A program made the translations under genes and the position numbers. From contig NZ_MLCL01000089.1 in assembly GCF_001942625.1 (NCBI RefSeq), positions 558,001 through 622,000 on the forward strand: DNA of 64,000 nucleotides. The letters are read 5' to 3'. Shown piece after piece: positions 23,133-30,942 of this stretch; position 1 is the stretch's first letter, and the number at the start of each line of letters is the position of its first letter. Source of the stretch: Mycobacterium syngnathidarum. Its GTDB lineage: Bacteria > Actinomycetota > Actinomycetes > Mycobacteriales > Mycobacteriaceae. The notes beneath the pieces are model-generated. The model worked only from the letters and a program-made list of their open reading frames with translations, searched no databases and had not been told where the DNA came from.

Positions 23133-24488
23133 ATGCAGATCGGGCGCCGGGAGATGGTCGCGGTCACCATCGGCCTCGTTCTGGTGGTGACGGCCTTCGT
23201 CGTGCCGCACCTGCACCTCGGCATCGTCACGCCACTGATCAACAGCACATCGGAGCAGATTCACAGCTTCGCCGACACCGCACCGATATTCGGCTGGTGG
23301 AACGCCCATGCCGGCTGGGGCACCGTTCCGGCGATCCTCATCGGCGCCGGCGCGGTGTGGTGGGGCCCGGCGGCGGCGCAGCGACTCGGGTGGCGGGCGT
23401 TGACCCTGCTCACCTGGGCCACCGCGGGTCTGTGGGGGTTCTCGCTGGCCATGATCGACGGCTGGCAGCGCGGTTTCGCCGGCCGGCTGACTGCGCGCCA
23501 CGAATACCTACGTCAAGTACCGACGATCACCGACATTCCCGAAGCGCTGCGCACCTTCTCGTCGAGAATCCTCGACTACCAACCCGATTCGTGGATCACC
23601 CACGTGTCGGGACACCCACCCGGCGCGCTGTTGACGTTTGTGTGGCTGGACCGAATCGGACTGGGCGGCGGCGCCTGGGCCGGCCTGTTGTGTCTGCTGG
23701 TCGGTTCGAGCGCGGCCGCCGCAATCATCGTGGCGGTGCGTACCCTGGCCGACGAATCCACTGCCCGGTCCGCGGCCCCATTCGTCGCGGTCGCCCCGAC
23801 AGCCATCTGGATCGCGGTGTCCGCCGACGGGTACTACGCCGGTGTCGCCGCCTGGGGTGTCGCACTGCTGGCATTGTCCGTACGCGGTGGCGTGCGCCGG
23901 CCTGAGTTGGTCGCGGCCGCCGCGGGATTGCTCTTGGGCTGGGGCATCTTCCTCAATTACGGCCTGGCGCTCATGGCGTTGCCGGCCCTGGCGGTGTTGC
24001 TCGGTGCCGCCGACCGCCGGACCGCGCTGCGGGCCCTGTCCTGCGCGGTGGTCGCCGCGCTCGCGGTCGTCGCGGTGTTCTGGTCCACCGGGTTCTGGTG
24101 GTTCGACGGCTACACCCTGGTCCAGGAACGCTACTGGCAGGGCATCGCCAACAACCGCCCGTTCCAATACTGGTCATGGGCAAATCTGGCATCGGTGGTG
24201 TGTGCCATCGGGATCGGCAGCGTAGCGGGCATCGGCCGGGCCTTCGACCGCCAGGCCTTCAGGCAGCGTTCCGGCGTCCACCTGCTACTGGCAGCGGCGC
24301 TGCTGGCCATCGTCTTCGCCGACCTCAGCATGCTCAGCAAGGCTGAAACAGAACGCATCTGGCTGCCGTTCACAGTATGGCTGACAGCGGCAGGTGCACT
24401 GCTGCCGGCACGCTCACACCGCTGGTGGTTGGCGCTCAACGTGATCGGCGCGCTGGCGCTCAACCATGCGATCCTGACGAACTGGTAG
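23133..24488 (+). CDS. Polytopic integral membrane protein (Rv0541c-like)
   Basis: A 451-residue membrane protein with about ten to twelve helices. The first external loop between helices 1 and 2 carries HSFADTAPIFGWWNAHAGWG. A motif SWITHVSGHPPGALLTFVWL near residue 152 resembles the membrane topology and loops of GT-C-fold glycosyltransferases (polyprenyl-phosphate-sugar users), but the catalytic acidic motif is not certain. It corresponds to Rv0541c by order (next to the Rv0539/Rv0540-like genes). Its last 75 bases overlap the convergent membrane gene at 24414. Function unknown; a role in glycan assembly would agree with the adjacent glycosyltransferase operon. Confidence 0.82.
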   Translation: MQIGRREMVAVTIGLVLVVTAFVVPHLHLGIVTPLINSTSEQIHSFADTAPIFGWWNAHAGWGTVPAILIGAGAVWWGPAAAQRLGWRALTLLTWATAGLWGFSLAMIDGWQRGFAGRLTARHEYLRQVPTITDIPEALRTFSSRILDYQPDSWITHVSGHPPGALLTFVWLDRIGLGGGAWAGLLCLLVGSSAAAAIIVAVRTLADESTARSAAPFVAVAPTAIWIAVSADGYYAGVAAWGVALLALSVRGGVRRPELVAAAAGLLLGWGIFLNYGLALMALPALAVLLGAADRRTALRALSCAVVAALAVVAVFWSTGFWWFDGYTLVQERYWQGIANNRPFQYWSWANLASVVCAIGIGSVAGIGRAFDRQAFRQRSGVHLLLAAALLAIVFADLSMLSKAETERIWLPFTVWLTAAGALLPARSHRWWLALNVIGALALNHAILTNW

Positions 24489-24881
24489 TAGCCGCACCGC
24501 CAGGCTGTACACCAGCACGCTCAACCACACCGCGCCCAACGAAATCGCCAGCCCCAGCGGGTAGTCGCGGTCCAGCACCGTCATGTTGTCGGGTCGCATA
24601 CCCGGTCTGTCGTAGACCGGGACGGCCAGCAATGCCAGCACCACGCTGCACAGGGCTCCCACACTGATCGGTGCGCGGTACGTCGCAGGTATCAGCCGGC
24701 AGCCGCCGACACCCGCAGCAGCGCAGAGCGGGGCGAAGACGAAGTCGTGCACAATGACCGCGACCACCGCCCAGGTCGCAATGCGCACGATGACCACCGG
24801 AGGATCGTCGGCAAGCAACAGCGCACCGTAGCCCACCAGGGTCAGCCCGGCCAGACCGATTCCCCACCGCAGCAAGATCAT
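24414..24881 (-). CDS. Small polytopic membrane protein at the end of the glycosyltransferase/molybdoenzyme operon
   Basis: A 155-residue protein with about four hydrophobic helices: WGIGLAGLTLVGYGALLL, VRIATWAVVAVIVHDFVFAP, ISVGALCSVVLALLAVPVY and AISLGAVWLSVLVYSLAVRL. The ATG at 24881 overlaps the stop of the molybdoenzyme gene by four bases, so it is translationally coupled. Its 3' end overlaps the convergent gene by 75 bases, which is unusual in length. The motif VHDFVFAP is shared, as far as I recall, with uncharacterised actinobacterial proteins of similar length. Function unknown; it may complete the membrane part of the molybdoenzyme. Confidence 0.68.
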   Translation of the reverse strand: MILLRWGIGLAGLTLVGYGALLLADDPPVVIVRIATWAVVAVIVHDFVFAPLCAAAGVGGCRLIPATYRAPISVGALCSVVLALLAVPVYDRPGMRPDNMTVLDRDYPLGLAISLGAVWLSVLVYSLAVRLLPVRQDRMVERQRADHVERQPPAV

Positions 24882-25993
24882 CCGGCCACCTCGATTCGCG
24901 ACAACCACTTCGTCTGCAATACCCCGGGTCTCGACGGCGCGATCAGTCGGCATGGATAGCCATGGTCGAGGTCGAGCGTTTCACCGTTGAGCCGCAACGC
25001 GATCAGGGACTCACTGTCGCGGGCATGCCGGGCGGGCAGCACCGTGCGGGAATACGGTCCCGGCGGTTCCAGCGAGACCATCCGCACGTCGGAGTCCGGT
25101 CCACCACCGACCGCGGAGGTCAACTCCGAGAGCATCACACCGGTCCATTCCGCATCGACGCTCCAGCCCTCCACGCAGGCGATCGGCAGGCGACATGTGG
25201 TCTGCGGCAACGCCTGAAGTTCAGCCAGGCTGTAATGGCGGACCGCCGTGCCGTTGGTCACGGTCAACCGGTAGTCCGGTGCGCGAGCACTGCGCAGCAC
25301 CCCAGCCGCGACGGCCGACCGATTGACTGGAACGCCCTGCGGGCCTCGCCCGGAACGCGGTGCCAGTACCGAAACCCCTCGCAACAGCGGAACCGTCTGG
25401 CCGGCGGTCGCGACGGTTGCCACCGCGACCGCAAGCCAGGTGCCGCGCAGCACCGTGCGCCGACTCGGGCCCACCACGACGTCGCCGGTCGGCTCGTCGA
25501 TCGGCTCACCGAGCGCCCGACGGATCACCGGCAATTTCACCGCGAGGTGCACCAGTACCGCGCCGGCCGCCAGATAGGCCACCGCATAATGCGCGGTGGT
25601 GAAGAAGAACCGGAACGCGTACCACTGGGCAATGTTCAACAGCCCGGTGGACAATTCGAACAGCACCGCACCGACCAACACCAGGATCGACAACCGTTCC
25701 ATTGCGCGCACCGGGCCGCCGAGTAGCGGTCGTTCGAAAAGTTTCGGCCAGACCGACCAGAGCTTGACCACCACCAACGGGATCGCCGCGATACCCGAAA
25801 TGACATGCAGGCCTTGAGTGAACCGGTACAGCCACACCGGATCGGCCGGCCAGAAAAACCATGGCTGCGGATGCTGGATGAAATGGCTACACAAGCCGCT
25901 GACAAAGCAGGTCGCGACCGCGAGACCGAGCACCGAGCCCACGCGCGCCGTAACCCCCGGGCTGCGTAGCCCGTTCGGCCCCGACGCACTCAC
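24878..25993 (-). CDS. Membrane cytochrome b-type/molybdopterin oxidoreductase (sulfite-oxidase fold)
   Basis: A 371-residue two-part protein. Residues 1-165 contain four or five membrane helices with histidines spaced as heme ligands (LHVISG, TAHYAVAYL, VHLAVKLP), like cytochrome b561/ferric-reductase domains. After a linker (SRRTVLRGTWL), residues 210-371 form a sulfite-oxidase/YedY-type molybdopterin domain. ALPQTTCRLPIACVEGWSVD provides the predicted Mo-ligand Cys in ACVEGW, and LPARHARDSESLIALRLNGE the typical second half. It would pass electrons between a periplasmic substrate and the quinone pool. GTG start at 25993 overlaps the methyltransferase stop (GTGA). No Tat signal is needed if the helices anchor it. 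Substrate unknown. Confidence 0.8.
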   Translation of the reverse strand: MSASGPNGLRSPGVTARVGSVLGLAVATCFVSGLCSHFIQHPQPWFFWPADPVWLYRFTQGLHVISGIAAIPLVVVKLWSVWPKLFERPLLGGPVRAMERLSILVLVGAVLFELSTGLLNIAQWYAFRFFFTTAHYAVAYLAAGAVLVHLAVKLPVIRRALGEPIDEPTGDVVVGPSRRTVLRGTWLAVAVATVATAGQTVPLLRGVSVLAPRSGRGPQGVPVNRSAVAAGVLRSARAPDYRLTVTNGTAVRHYSLAELQALPQTTCRLPIACVEGWSVDAEWTGVMLSELTSAVGGGPDSDVRMVSLEPPGPYSRTVLPARHARDSESLIALRLNGETLDLDHGYPCRLIAPSRPGVLQTKWLSRIEVAG

Positions 25994-26619
25994 CGCGTCA
26001 CCAGGGTGGCCACCACACGGCCTCCGATCAGATGGATGTCGGTGACGATCAGACCGACATCGCCGGCCAACCGCGCGACATGGTCGATGCCGACGATCGC
26101 CCAGCGGAACCACGGACCCACCGAGCCCGACGACTCCAGCCGTACCCAGCAGGCCTTGACGCCCCGTGCAGTGGCGTCGAATTCGGCAACGCAATGGCCA
26201 CCGCGCCGAAGGAGTTCCCCCGCGCGCTGCAGCACCCGCCACGGATCACCGCCCAGTCCCACGTTGCCGTCGGCCAACAACACCGTCTGCCAACGCCCGG
26301 TGCCCGGCAGCGGCCCGAAGACATCGCGGCGCAACACGGGCGCTCCGGTGCGGCGTGCCAGTGCGACCGCAGCGGCAGACTGATCGATGCCGAGGGCGGG
26401 CACTCCGCGCCGCATCAGGTCGGCAACCAAACGTCCAGGGCCACAGCCCAGATCGATCGTCGGTCCGTTGCACAGCATCACGATCGCCCGGTCGAATTCG
26501 CGGTCCGCGTCGCTGTCCCCGAGCCAGGTGCCGACCGGCAGGGGATGCACCCGGCCGTCGTCGTGCCGCAGCCAGCAGCGCTCACCACCGAGGGCCCGGT
26601 CGTAGAGATGTCCGAGCAC
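25990..26619 (-). CDS. Class I SAM-dependent methyltransferase
   Basis: A 209-residue methyltransferase. The SAM-binding motif I is TIDLGCGPGRLVADLMRRG near residue 56, with acidic LGIDQSAAAV at the next strand and VLLADGNVGLGGDPWRVLQ as motif IV. The protein has a short N-terminal extension GHLYDRALGGERCWLRHDDG. Start is taken as the GTG at 26619, one base past the DUF2064 stop, so coupling is likely. Acceptor unknown. In the operon it lies between a nucleotidyl/glycosyltransferase-like protein and a molybdoenzyme; methylation of a glycan or glycolipid is a reasonable but untested idea. Confidence 0.82.
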   Translation of the reverse strand: MLGHLYDRALGGERCWLRHDDGRVHPLPVGTWLGDSDADREFDRAIVMLCNGPTIDLGCGPGRLVADLMRRGVPALGIDQSAAAVALARRTGAPVLRRDVFGPLPGTGRWQTVLLADGNVGLGGDPWRVLQRAGELLRRGGHCVAEFDATARGVKACWVRLESSGSVGPWFRWAIVGIDHVARLAGDVGLIVTDIHLIGGRVVATLVTR

Positions 26620-26620
26620 C

Positions 26621-27286
26621 TCAAACCCCCGCCGCCAAAGTCGCCTCGGTGAACCTGCTGTCGGGCGCGCACATCCGCCGCACGGTCTCGACATCGTCGA
26701 TCGTGTCGACGTCGGGCATCACGCACACCTGCCGGACCGCCACACCGGTGCCGCGCAACGCCGCCAGAGTGATCGCGCCGGTATCGGGTCGCGACATCGG
26801 CACGTCCACCAAGCAGCGCGCTGTTGCCGGATCCCGCACGCCCAGAAGCCACCAGCCACCGTCAGCAGCCATGCCGAGGACGGCATCGGAAGCGACCAAC
26901 GCGGCCGCACAATCCTCGATGAGTCGGCCGGTGACCTCGGGGGTGTCCATGCCGATCTGCAGCACCGGTAGACCGGTCTCGGCCGCGGCATCGACGTGCG
27001 CGTTGGCCAGCCGCTCGGCGAAGTCACGGCCGCGCTGCCCGATGACGGTGAAAACCCGCAATGCCTCCCGTATCTCGCCCCCGGCATGGGCGCACCCGAG
27101 GTCACCGGTGAGAGCGACCACCCTGGCCTGCACGGGTGCCGCGGCGACAGCATCGAGAGTATCCAGCAGAGCGGCCGCCGCGATCGACGCTGCCGCCTCG
27201 ACTCCGATCGCCGCGGCGAGCCTGGTCTTGGCCAGCCCCGGCACCGGCGCCTTGGCCACCACCAGGACCGAGACCGGGATCGTCAT
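26621..27286 (-). CDS. DUF2064 / TIGR04282-type glycosyltransferase-A-like protein (Rv0540-like)
   Basis: A 221-residue GT-A/nucleotidyltransferase-like protein similar to CofC-type enzymes. SVLVVAKAPVPGLAKTRLA at residues 6-24 is the nucleotide-binding N-terminus. LQIGMDTPEVTGRLIEDC near 109 holds the Asp of the GT-A metal site, followed by MAADGGWWLLGVRD near 138. It corresponds to Rv0540 and overlaps the upstream glycosyltransferase by four bases (ATGA at 27283-27286). TIGR04282 proteins are annotated in arsenosugar-type gene sets in other bacteria, yet the mycobacterial role is unknown. It probably transfers a sugar or nucleotide to the product of the neighbouring glycosyltransferase. Confidence 0.85.
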   Translation of the reverse strand: MTIPVSVLVVAKAPVPGLAKTRLAAAIGVEAAASIAAAALLDTLDAVAAAPVQARVVALTGDLGCAHAGGEIREALRVFTVIGQRGRDFAERLANAHVDAAAETGLPVLQIGMDTPEVTGRLIEDCAAALVASDAVLGMAADGGWWLLGVRDPATARCLVDVPMSRPDTGAITLAALRGTGVAVRQVCVMPDVDTIDDVETVRRMCAPDSRFTEATLAAGV

Positions 27287-27945
27287 GAGATGGCCTTCCA
27301 AAAGTCCAGCGCCGCAATGACACTGCCGCGCAACGACCCGCTCACCTTGGACTTGCCACCGGTACGCGGTCCGTACGCCACGTCGCGCTCGACCACCCGC
27401 CAATTCGACTGAGCCGCACGAAGCAGCAGCTCCAGCGGATACCCTGACCGCCGGTCGGCGACCTCGAGGGCAAGCAACGCGTCACGGCGGGCCACGCGCA
27501 TCGGCGCGATGTCATGCACCGGCAGACCGTGGCGTCGGCGCAGTCGCCAGCAGACCGCCGCGGTACCGAGCCGGGCGTGCCATGGCCACCGTAGGCCCCG
27601 CGCCGGCCTGCGCCGACCGGTCGCCATGTCGGCGCCCCGGTCCAACTCGCCGACCAGTGCGGGCAGCTCACCGGGATCCAGTGATCCGTCGGCATCGAGC
27701 ACCGCCACCACGGGTGTGCCGGCCGCCAGGACGCCGGCGTGCACTGCCGCGCCGTAACCCCGCCGGGTTTGGGTCACCACGTCGGCTCCGTGCCTGCGCG
27801 CCACCTCGGCGGTGCCGTCGGTGCTGTTGTTGTCGACCACCAGGATCTGATACCCGGCCGGGATCGCGGCCAACACCGCCGGCAGCGATTCGGCCTCGTT
27901 CAGGCACGGCAGCACCACCGTGACCTGAGCGGTATCGATAGCCAT
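27283..27945 (-). CDS. Family 2 glycosyltransferase (Rv0539-like, dolichyl-phosphate-sugar synthase type)
   Basis: A 220-residue GT2 enzyme with a GT-A fold: VTVVLPCLNEAESLPAVLAA at residues 8-27, ILVVDNNSTDGTAEVARRHG near 34, and the metal-binding DxD as AVLDADGSLDPGELPALV near 80. RWPWHARLGTAAVCWRLRRR near 118 and SGYPLELLLRA near 163 follow. It lacks the C-terminal membrane helices of long dolichyl-phosphate-mannose synthases. It matches Rv0539 by position and family. It leads a five-gene operon with overlapping start and stop codons and is divergent from a two-component system. ATG at 27945. The sugar donor and polyprenyl or lipid acceptor are unknown. Confidence 0.88.
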   Translation of the reverse strand: MAIDTAQVTVVLPCLNEAESLPAVLAAIPAGYQILVVDNNSTDGTAEVARRHGADVVTQTRRGYGAAVHAGVLAAGTPVVAVLDADGSLDPGELPALVGELDRGADMATGRRRPARGLRWPWHARLGTAAVCWRLRRRHGLPVHDIAPMRVARRDALLALEVADRRSGYPLELLLRAAQSNWRVVERDVAYGPRTGGKSKVSGSLRGSVIAALDFWKAIS

Positions 27946-28036
27946 GCCACTTGACGGTAGGCCGCCGCGGCGCCGGTGGCCATGGGGCAATCGTGACGAA
28001 ACCATGACATAGGCGCTGGTGCTGACCGTTCGGGGC

Positions 28037-28042
28037 TAACCT
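28037..28042 (+). promoter_or_regulatory. -10 element of the response regulator gene
   Basis: TAACCT ends 8 bases before the GTG at 28051, so the transcript has little or no leader. The shared 105-base region with the glycosyltransferase operon must also carry that operon's promoter. Confidence 0.5.
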
Positions 28043-28050
28043 CGAGCATT

Positions 28051-28740
28051 GTGACGCGGGTGCTGGTCGCCGACGACGACATCGTCGTGCGCGATGTGGT
28101 GCGCCGCTACCTGGAGCGCGACGGAATGAAGGTGTCGGTGGCCCGGGACGGCGCGGAAGCCATGCGAATGCTGCGCACCGAGCAGATCGACGCCGCGGTG
28201 CTCGACGTGATGATGCCCGGCACCGACGGCTTGTCGCTGTGCCGCGATCTGCGCAGCGACGGTGACTACCGCCTGCCGGTGATCCTGCTGACCGCCCTCG
28301 GCGAGGAAGACGATCGGATCACCGGGCTGGAAGCCGGCGCCGACGACTACCTGACCAAACCGTTCAGCCCCCGCGAACTCGCCCTGCGGGTCCGCTCCAT
28401 CCTGCGACGCACGCACAGCACGCACCCGACCGCTCCGGCCACCATCACCTCCGGTGCGCTGACCGTGTCTACCGCGTCCCGCTCGGTCATGGTGCACGAC
28501 CAGCCGGTGAGCCTGACCAACCGCGAGTTCGACCTGCTGGTGTTCTTCCTGACCCACACCGACACCGTCCACTCCCGCCAGGACCTGCTGAAGCTGGTGT
28601 GGCGCTGGGACTTCGGTGACCTGTCGACTGTCACCGTGCACGTCAAGCGACTGCGCGCCAAGCTCGGGGACCAGCACCGGGTCCAAACCGTCTGGGGCCG
28701 TGGCTATCTGTGGGACGGAAGGCCTCATGCCGAGTCATGA
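28051..28740 (+). CDS. OmpR-family response regulator
   Basis: A 229-residue two-component transcription factor. The receiver domain (1-120) has the acidic pair [10 protein letters not shown], phospho-acceptor Asp in [14 protein letters not shown] (near residue 51), Thr in [13 protein letters not shown] and Lys in [13 protein letters not shown]. The C-terminal winged helix (130-225) includes [18 protein letters not shown] and [14 protein letters not shown]. It overlaps the kinase gene's start (28727) by 14 bases. Because its kinase partner is interrupted by a stop codon, signal input may be lost or come from another kinase. It is divergent from the glycosyltransferase/molybdoenzyme operon, a likely target. 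Confidence 0.92.
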   Translation: MTRVLVADDDIVVRDVVRRYLERDGMKVSVARDGAEAMRMLRTEQIDAAVLDVMMPGTDGLSLCRDLRSDGDYRLPVILLTALGEEDDRITGLEAGADDYLTKPFSPRELALRVRSILRRTHSTHPTAPATITSGALTVSTASRSVMVHDQPVSLTNREFDLLVFFLTHTDTVHSRQDLLKLVWRWDFGDLSTVTVHVKRLRAKLGDQHRVQTVWGRGYLWDGRPHAES

Positions 28741-29749
28741 CCTGTGGGAGATCATCGGCTGGGCACTGGCGTGTTCCATCCCGGTGGTGCTGGCCGGGGC
28801 TCTCGTCATCCGGATGGCCCGGTCGTGGTCGCTGGCGGTGAGCATGGTGGCCCTGATCCTGATCCCGACACTGGCCACCTTCACCGGAGTGCTCGGCGCG
28901 AGCGGCTTCATGATCACCGAGACGTTCGAGCGCACGGCCGTGGTGCTGGTGATCGTGGCGATCGTGACGCTGCCCGCCGCGGTGATGCTGGCGCGCTACC
29001 AGGCCCGACGAATGGTGTGGGAACAGGAGATCCGCGACTCCGAACGCGCCGCCGAGCGTTCACGCAGACAGTTGGTGGCCTTTGTCAGCCACGACCTGCG
29101 CACCCCGCTGGCCGGAATTCGCGCGGTCTCCGAAGCGATCGCCGACGGCGTGGTGGCCGACGACGAAGTCCGGTTGCACGCCAAACACATCGAACAAGAA
29201 TCGGTCCGGCTGTCCGAGATGGTCGACGACCTGTTCGAGATGTCGAAGATCAACGCCGGGGCGGTGCAGTCCGCGTAGGAACAGGTGGCGCTGGACGAGG
29301 TGGTCGACGACGTGCTCGCGGCGCACCGGATCACCGCCGAGCGCTCCGGTGTGACGCTGACCGCCACCCTGCCCGAGAATCCGGTACCGGTCGTCGGCAG
29401 CGATCGCGCCCTGGTCCGGGTGTTGTCGAACCTGGTGGCCAACGCCATCGCGCACACACCCGTCGACGGTGTCGTCACTCTCACCGTCGGATCCGACGGC
29501 ACCGGCGCGTGGGCGCGGGTCGACGACACCGGGGTCGGCATCGACCAGGCCGACCTTCCCCGGGTGTTCGACGTGGCCTACCGCGGATCCAATGGCCGTG
29601 TGCCGCGGTCGGATTCATCTCTGCCCAGCGGGTCGGGCCTGGGTCTGGCGATCGCCGCGGGCCTGGTGGCCGCCCACGGCGGATCGCTTTTCGCGCACAA
29701 CCTGGAGACCGGGGCCCGATTCGAGGTGCGGTTGCCGCTCGCGGACTAG
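28727..29749 (+). pseudogene. Sensor histidine kinase split by an in-frame TAG
   Basis: The reading frame encodes a full sensor kinase of 341 codons, but codon 184 is TAG (29276-29278). The upstream part (183 residues) has two or three membrane helices and the H-box [12 protein letters not shown] (near residue 119). The downstream part continues in the same frame with VALDEVVDDVLAAHR, N-box NLVANAIAHT, G1 DDTGVGID and G2 GSGLGLAIAAG. A GTG at 29285 could start the ATPase domain separately (154 residues), though no ribosome site is evident. The break lies between the dimerisation/phosphoacceptor and ATP-binding domains, so the chain is nonfunctional unless the TAG is suppressed, the pieces complement each other, or the base is a sequencing error. 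It follows its response regulator with a 14-base overlap. Confidence 0.88.
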
Positions 29750-29763
29750 TGCGGCGCGACGAT

Positions 29764-30891
29764 TCAGTCAGGCAGCGAGGTGCTCAGCCGTTCGGTGGCA
29801 GCCAGGTAGTCCTCGATGAATTCGCGCACCACCTCGCGGGCCGGCTTGACCTTGTTCATCAATCCGACACCCTGACCGACGAAGTAGGTGGCCAGCGCCT
29901 GTGCTCCCGGATGCCCCTGCGCGGCAAGCACATCGATACGCCGGATGACCGGTTCGGCGAGCATGTTCTGCAGCGGCAGCGGCAGGGTCTGGTGTCCCGC
30001 GGCGTTGGGCTGCCACGCGTCGGTCCACTCGGAGACCAACTGACGCGCCGGTTTCCCGGTGCGCCCGGTGGAGCGCACGGTGTCTCTGGAGGTCGCCGCG
30101 AGCATCTTCTGCACGGTGTGCGGTGCGGTCTCGGCTTCCTCGGTGGTCAGCCACACCGAGCCGGTCCAGGCTCCGTCGGCGCCCAACGCCACCGAGGCCG
30201 CCATCTGCCGCCCGGTGACGATGCCGCCCGCGGCCAGCACCGGAACCCGGCTGCCTGCGTCATGGAGCGCGTCGAGCACCTCGGGAATGAGCACCATGGT
30301 CGTCACCTCGCCGCAGTGTCCGCCGGCCTCGGTGCCCTGCGCGACGATGAGGTCCACTCCGGCCTGCACCTGTTTGAGGGCATGCTCGCGGGCGCCCACC
30401 AACGCCGCGACGGGAACACCGCGTTCGCGGCCCGCGTCGATCATGTAGTCCGGCGGCACCCCGAGCGCGTTGGCGATCAGCTTGATCGGGTGGCTCAGGG
30501 CCACGTCGAGCAGTTCGCGGCCGGTGTCTCCCGACAACGAGGACCCACCCAGGCGTTGTTCGGGCTCCGGCTCGATGTCGTGGTCTTTGAGCAGCTTCGA
30601 AACGAACTCACGGTATTCGGCCGGGATTCGGTCGGTGAGTTGACCGCGGGACAGGTTCTCTCCCTTGCCCTCGAACTTCGCCGGCACGATGATGTCGGCG
30701 CCGTAGGGTTTTCCGCCGACCTGCTCGTCGATCCAGGACATCTCCCGGTCCAGTTGTTCAGGGGTGTAGGCGGTGGCACCGAGCACGCCGAATCCCCCGG
30801 CATTGGTGACGGCGGCGACCACGTCGCGGCAGTGGCTGAACGCGAAGAGCGGGAAGTCGATACCGAACTGTTCACAGATGGCGGGTTTCAC
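29764..30891 (-). CDS. Nitronate monooxygenase-family FMN enzyme
   Basis: A 375-residue TIM-barrel flavoprotein of the 2-nitropropane dioxygenase/nitronate monooxygenase type, which oxidises nitronates or acts as an enoyl-reductase-like enzyme. VTNAGGFGVLGATAYTPEQL at residues 28-47, then DLIVAQGTEAGGHCGEV near 180 with the active-site His, VLAAGGIVTGRQMAASVALG near 219 (FMN phosphate binding) and GADGAWTGSVWL. The C-terminal region LLNKVKPAREV-type (LMNKVKPAREVVREFIEDY) is seen in mycobacterial members. The physiological substrate is unclear, as propionate-3-nitronate is only one candidate. A set of TTGAC half-sites lies directly upstream (30902-30928). Confidence 0.87.
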   Translation of the reverse strand: MKPAICEQFGIDFPLFAFSHCRDVVAAVTNAGGFGVLGATAYTPEQLDREMSWIDEQVGGKPYGADIIVPAKFEGKGENLSRGQLTDRIPAEYREFVSKLLKDHDIEPEPEQRLGGSSLSGDTGRELLDVALSHPIKLIANALGVPPDYMIDAGRERGVPVAALVGAREHALKQVQAGVDLIVAQGTEAGGHCGEVTTMVLIPEVLDALHDAGSRVPVLAAGGIVTGRQMAASVALGADGAWTGSVWLTTEEAETAPHTVQKMLAATSRDTVRSTGRTGKPARQLVSEWTDAWQPNAAGHQTLPLPLQNMLAEPVIRRIDVLAAQGHPGAQALATYFVGQGVGLMNKVKPAREVVREFIEDYLAATERLSTSLPD

Positions 30892-30901
30892 CCCGTCAGT
30901 A

Positions 30902-30928
30902 TTGACATGCCAACTTGACGGGTGTCAA
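30902..30928. promoter_or_regulatory. TTGAC/GTCAA half-site cluster upstream of the nitronate monooxygenase gene
   Basis: TTGACA (30902-30907) and the palindrome TTGACGGGTGTCAA (30915-30928: 5-bp arms, 4-base spacer) lie 11 to 37 bases before the gene start at 30891. They could be a TetR-type operator or -35 elements; no -10 is clear between them and the start. Confidence 0.4.
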
Positions 30929-30942
30929 CAGACTCCGGCCAA

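Noticed and set aside
28744..30918. 724-codon plus-strand frame over the kinase and the nitronate monooxygenase gene
   Set aside because: Spans two genes on different strands with no domain; it arises from GC-rich third positions.
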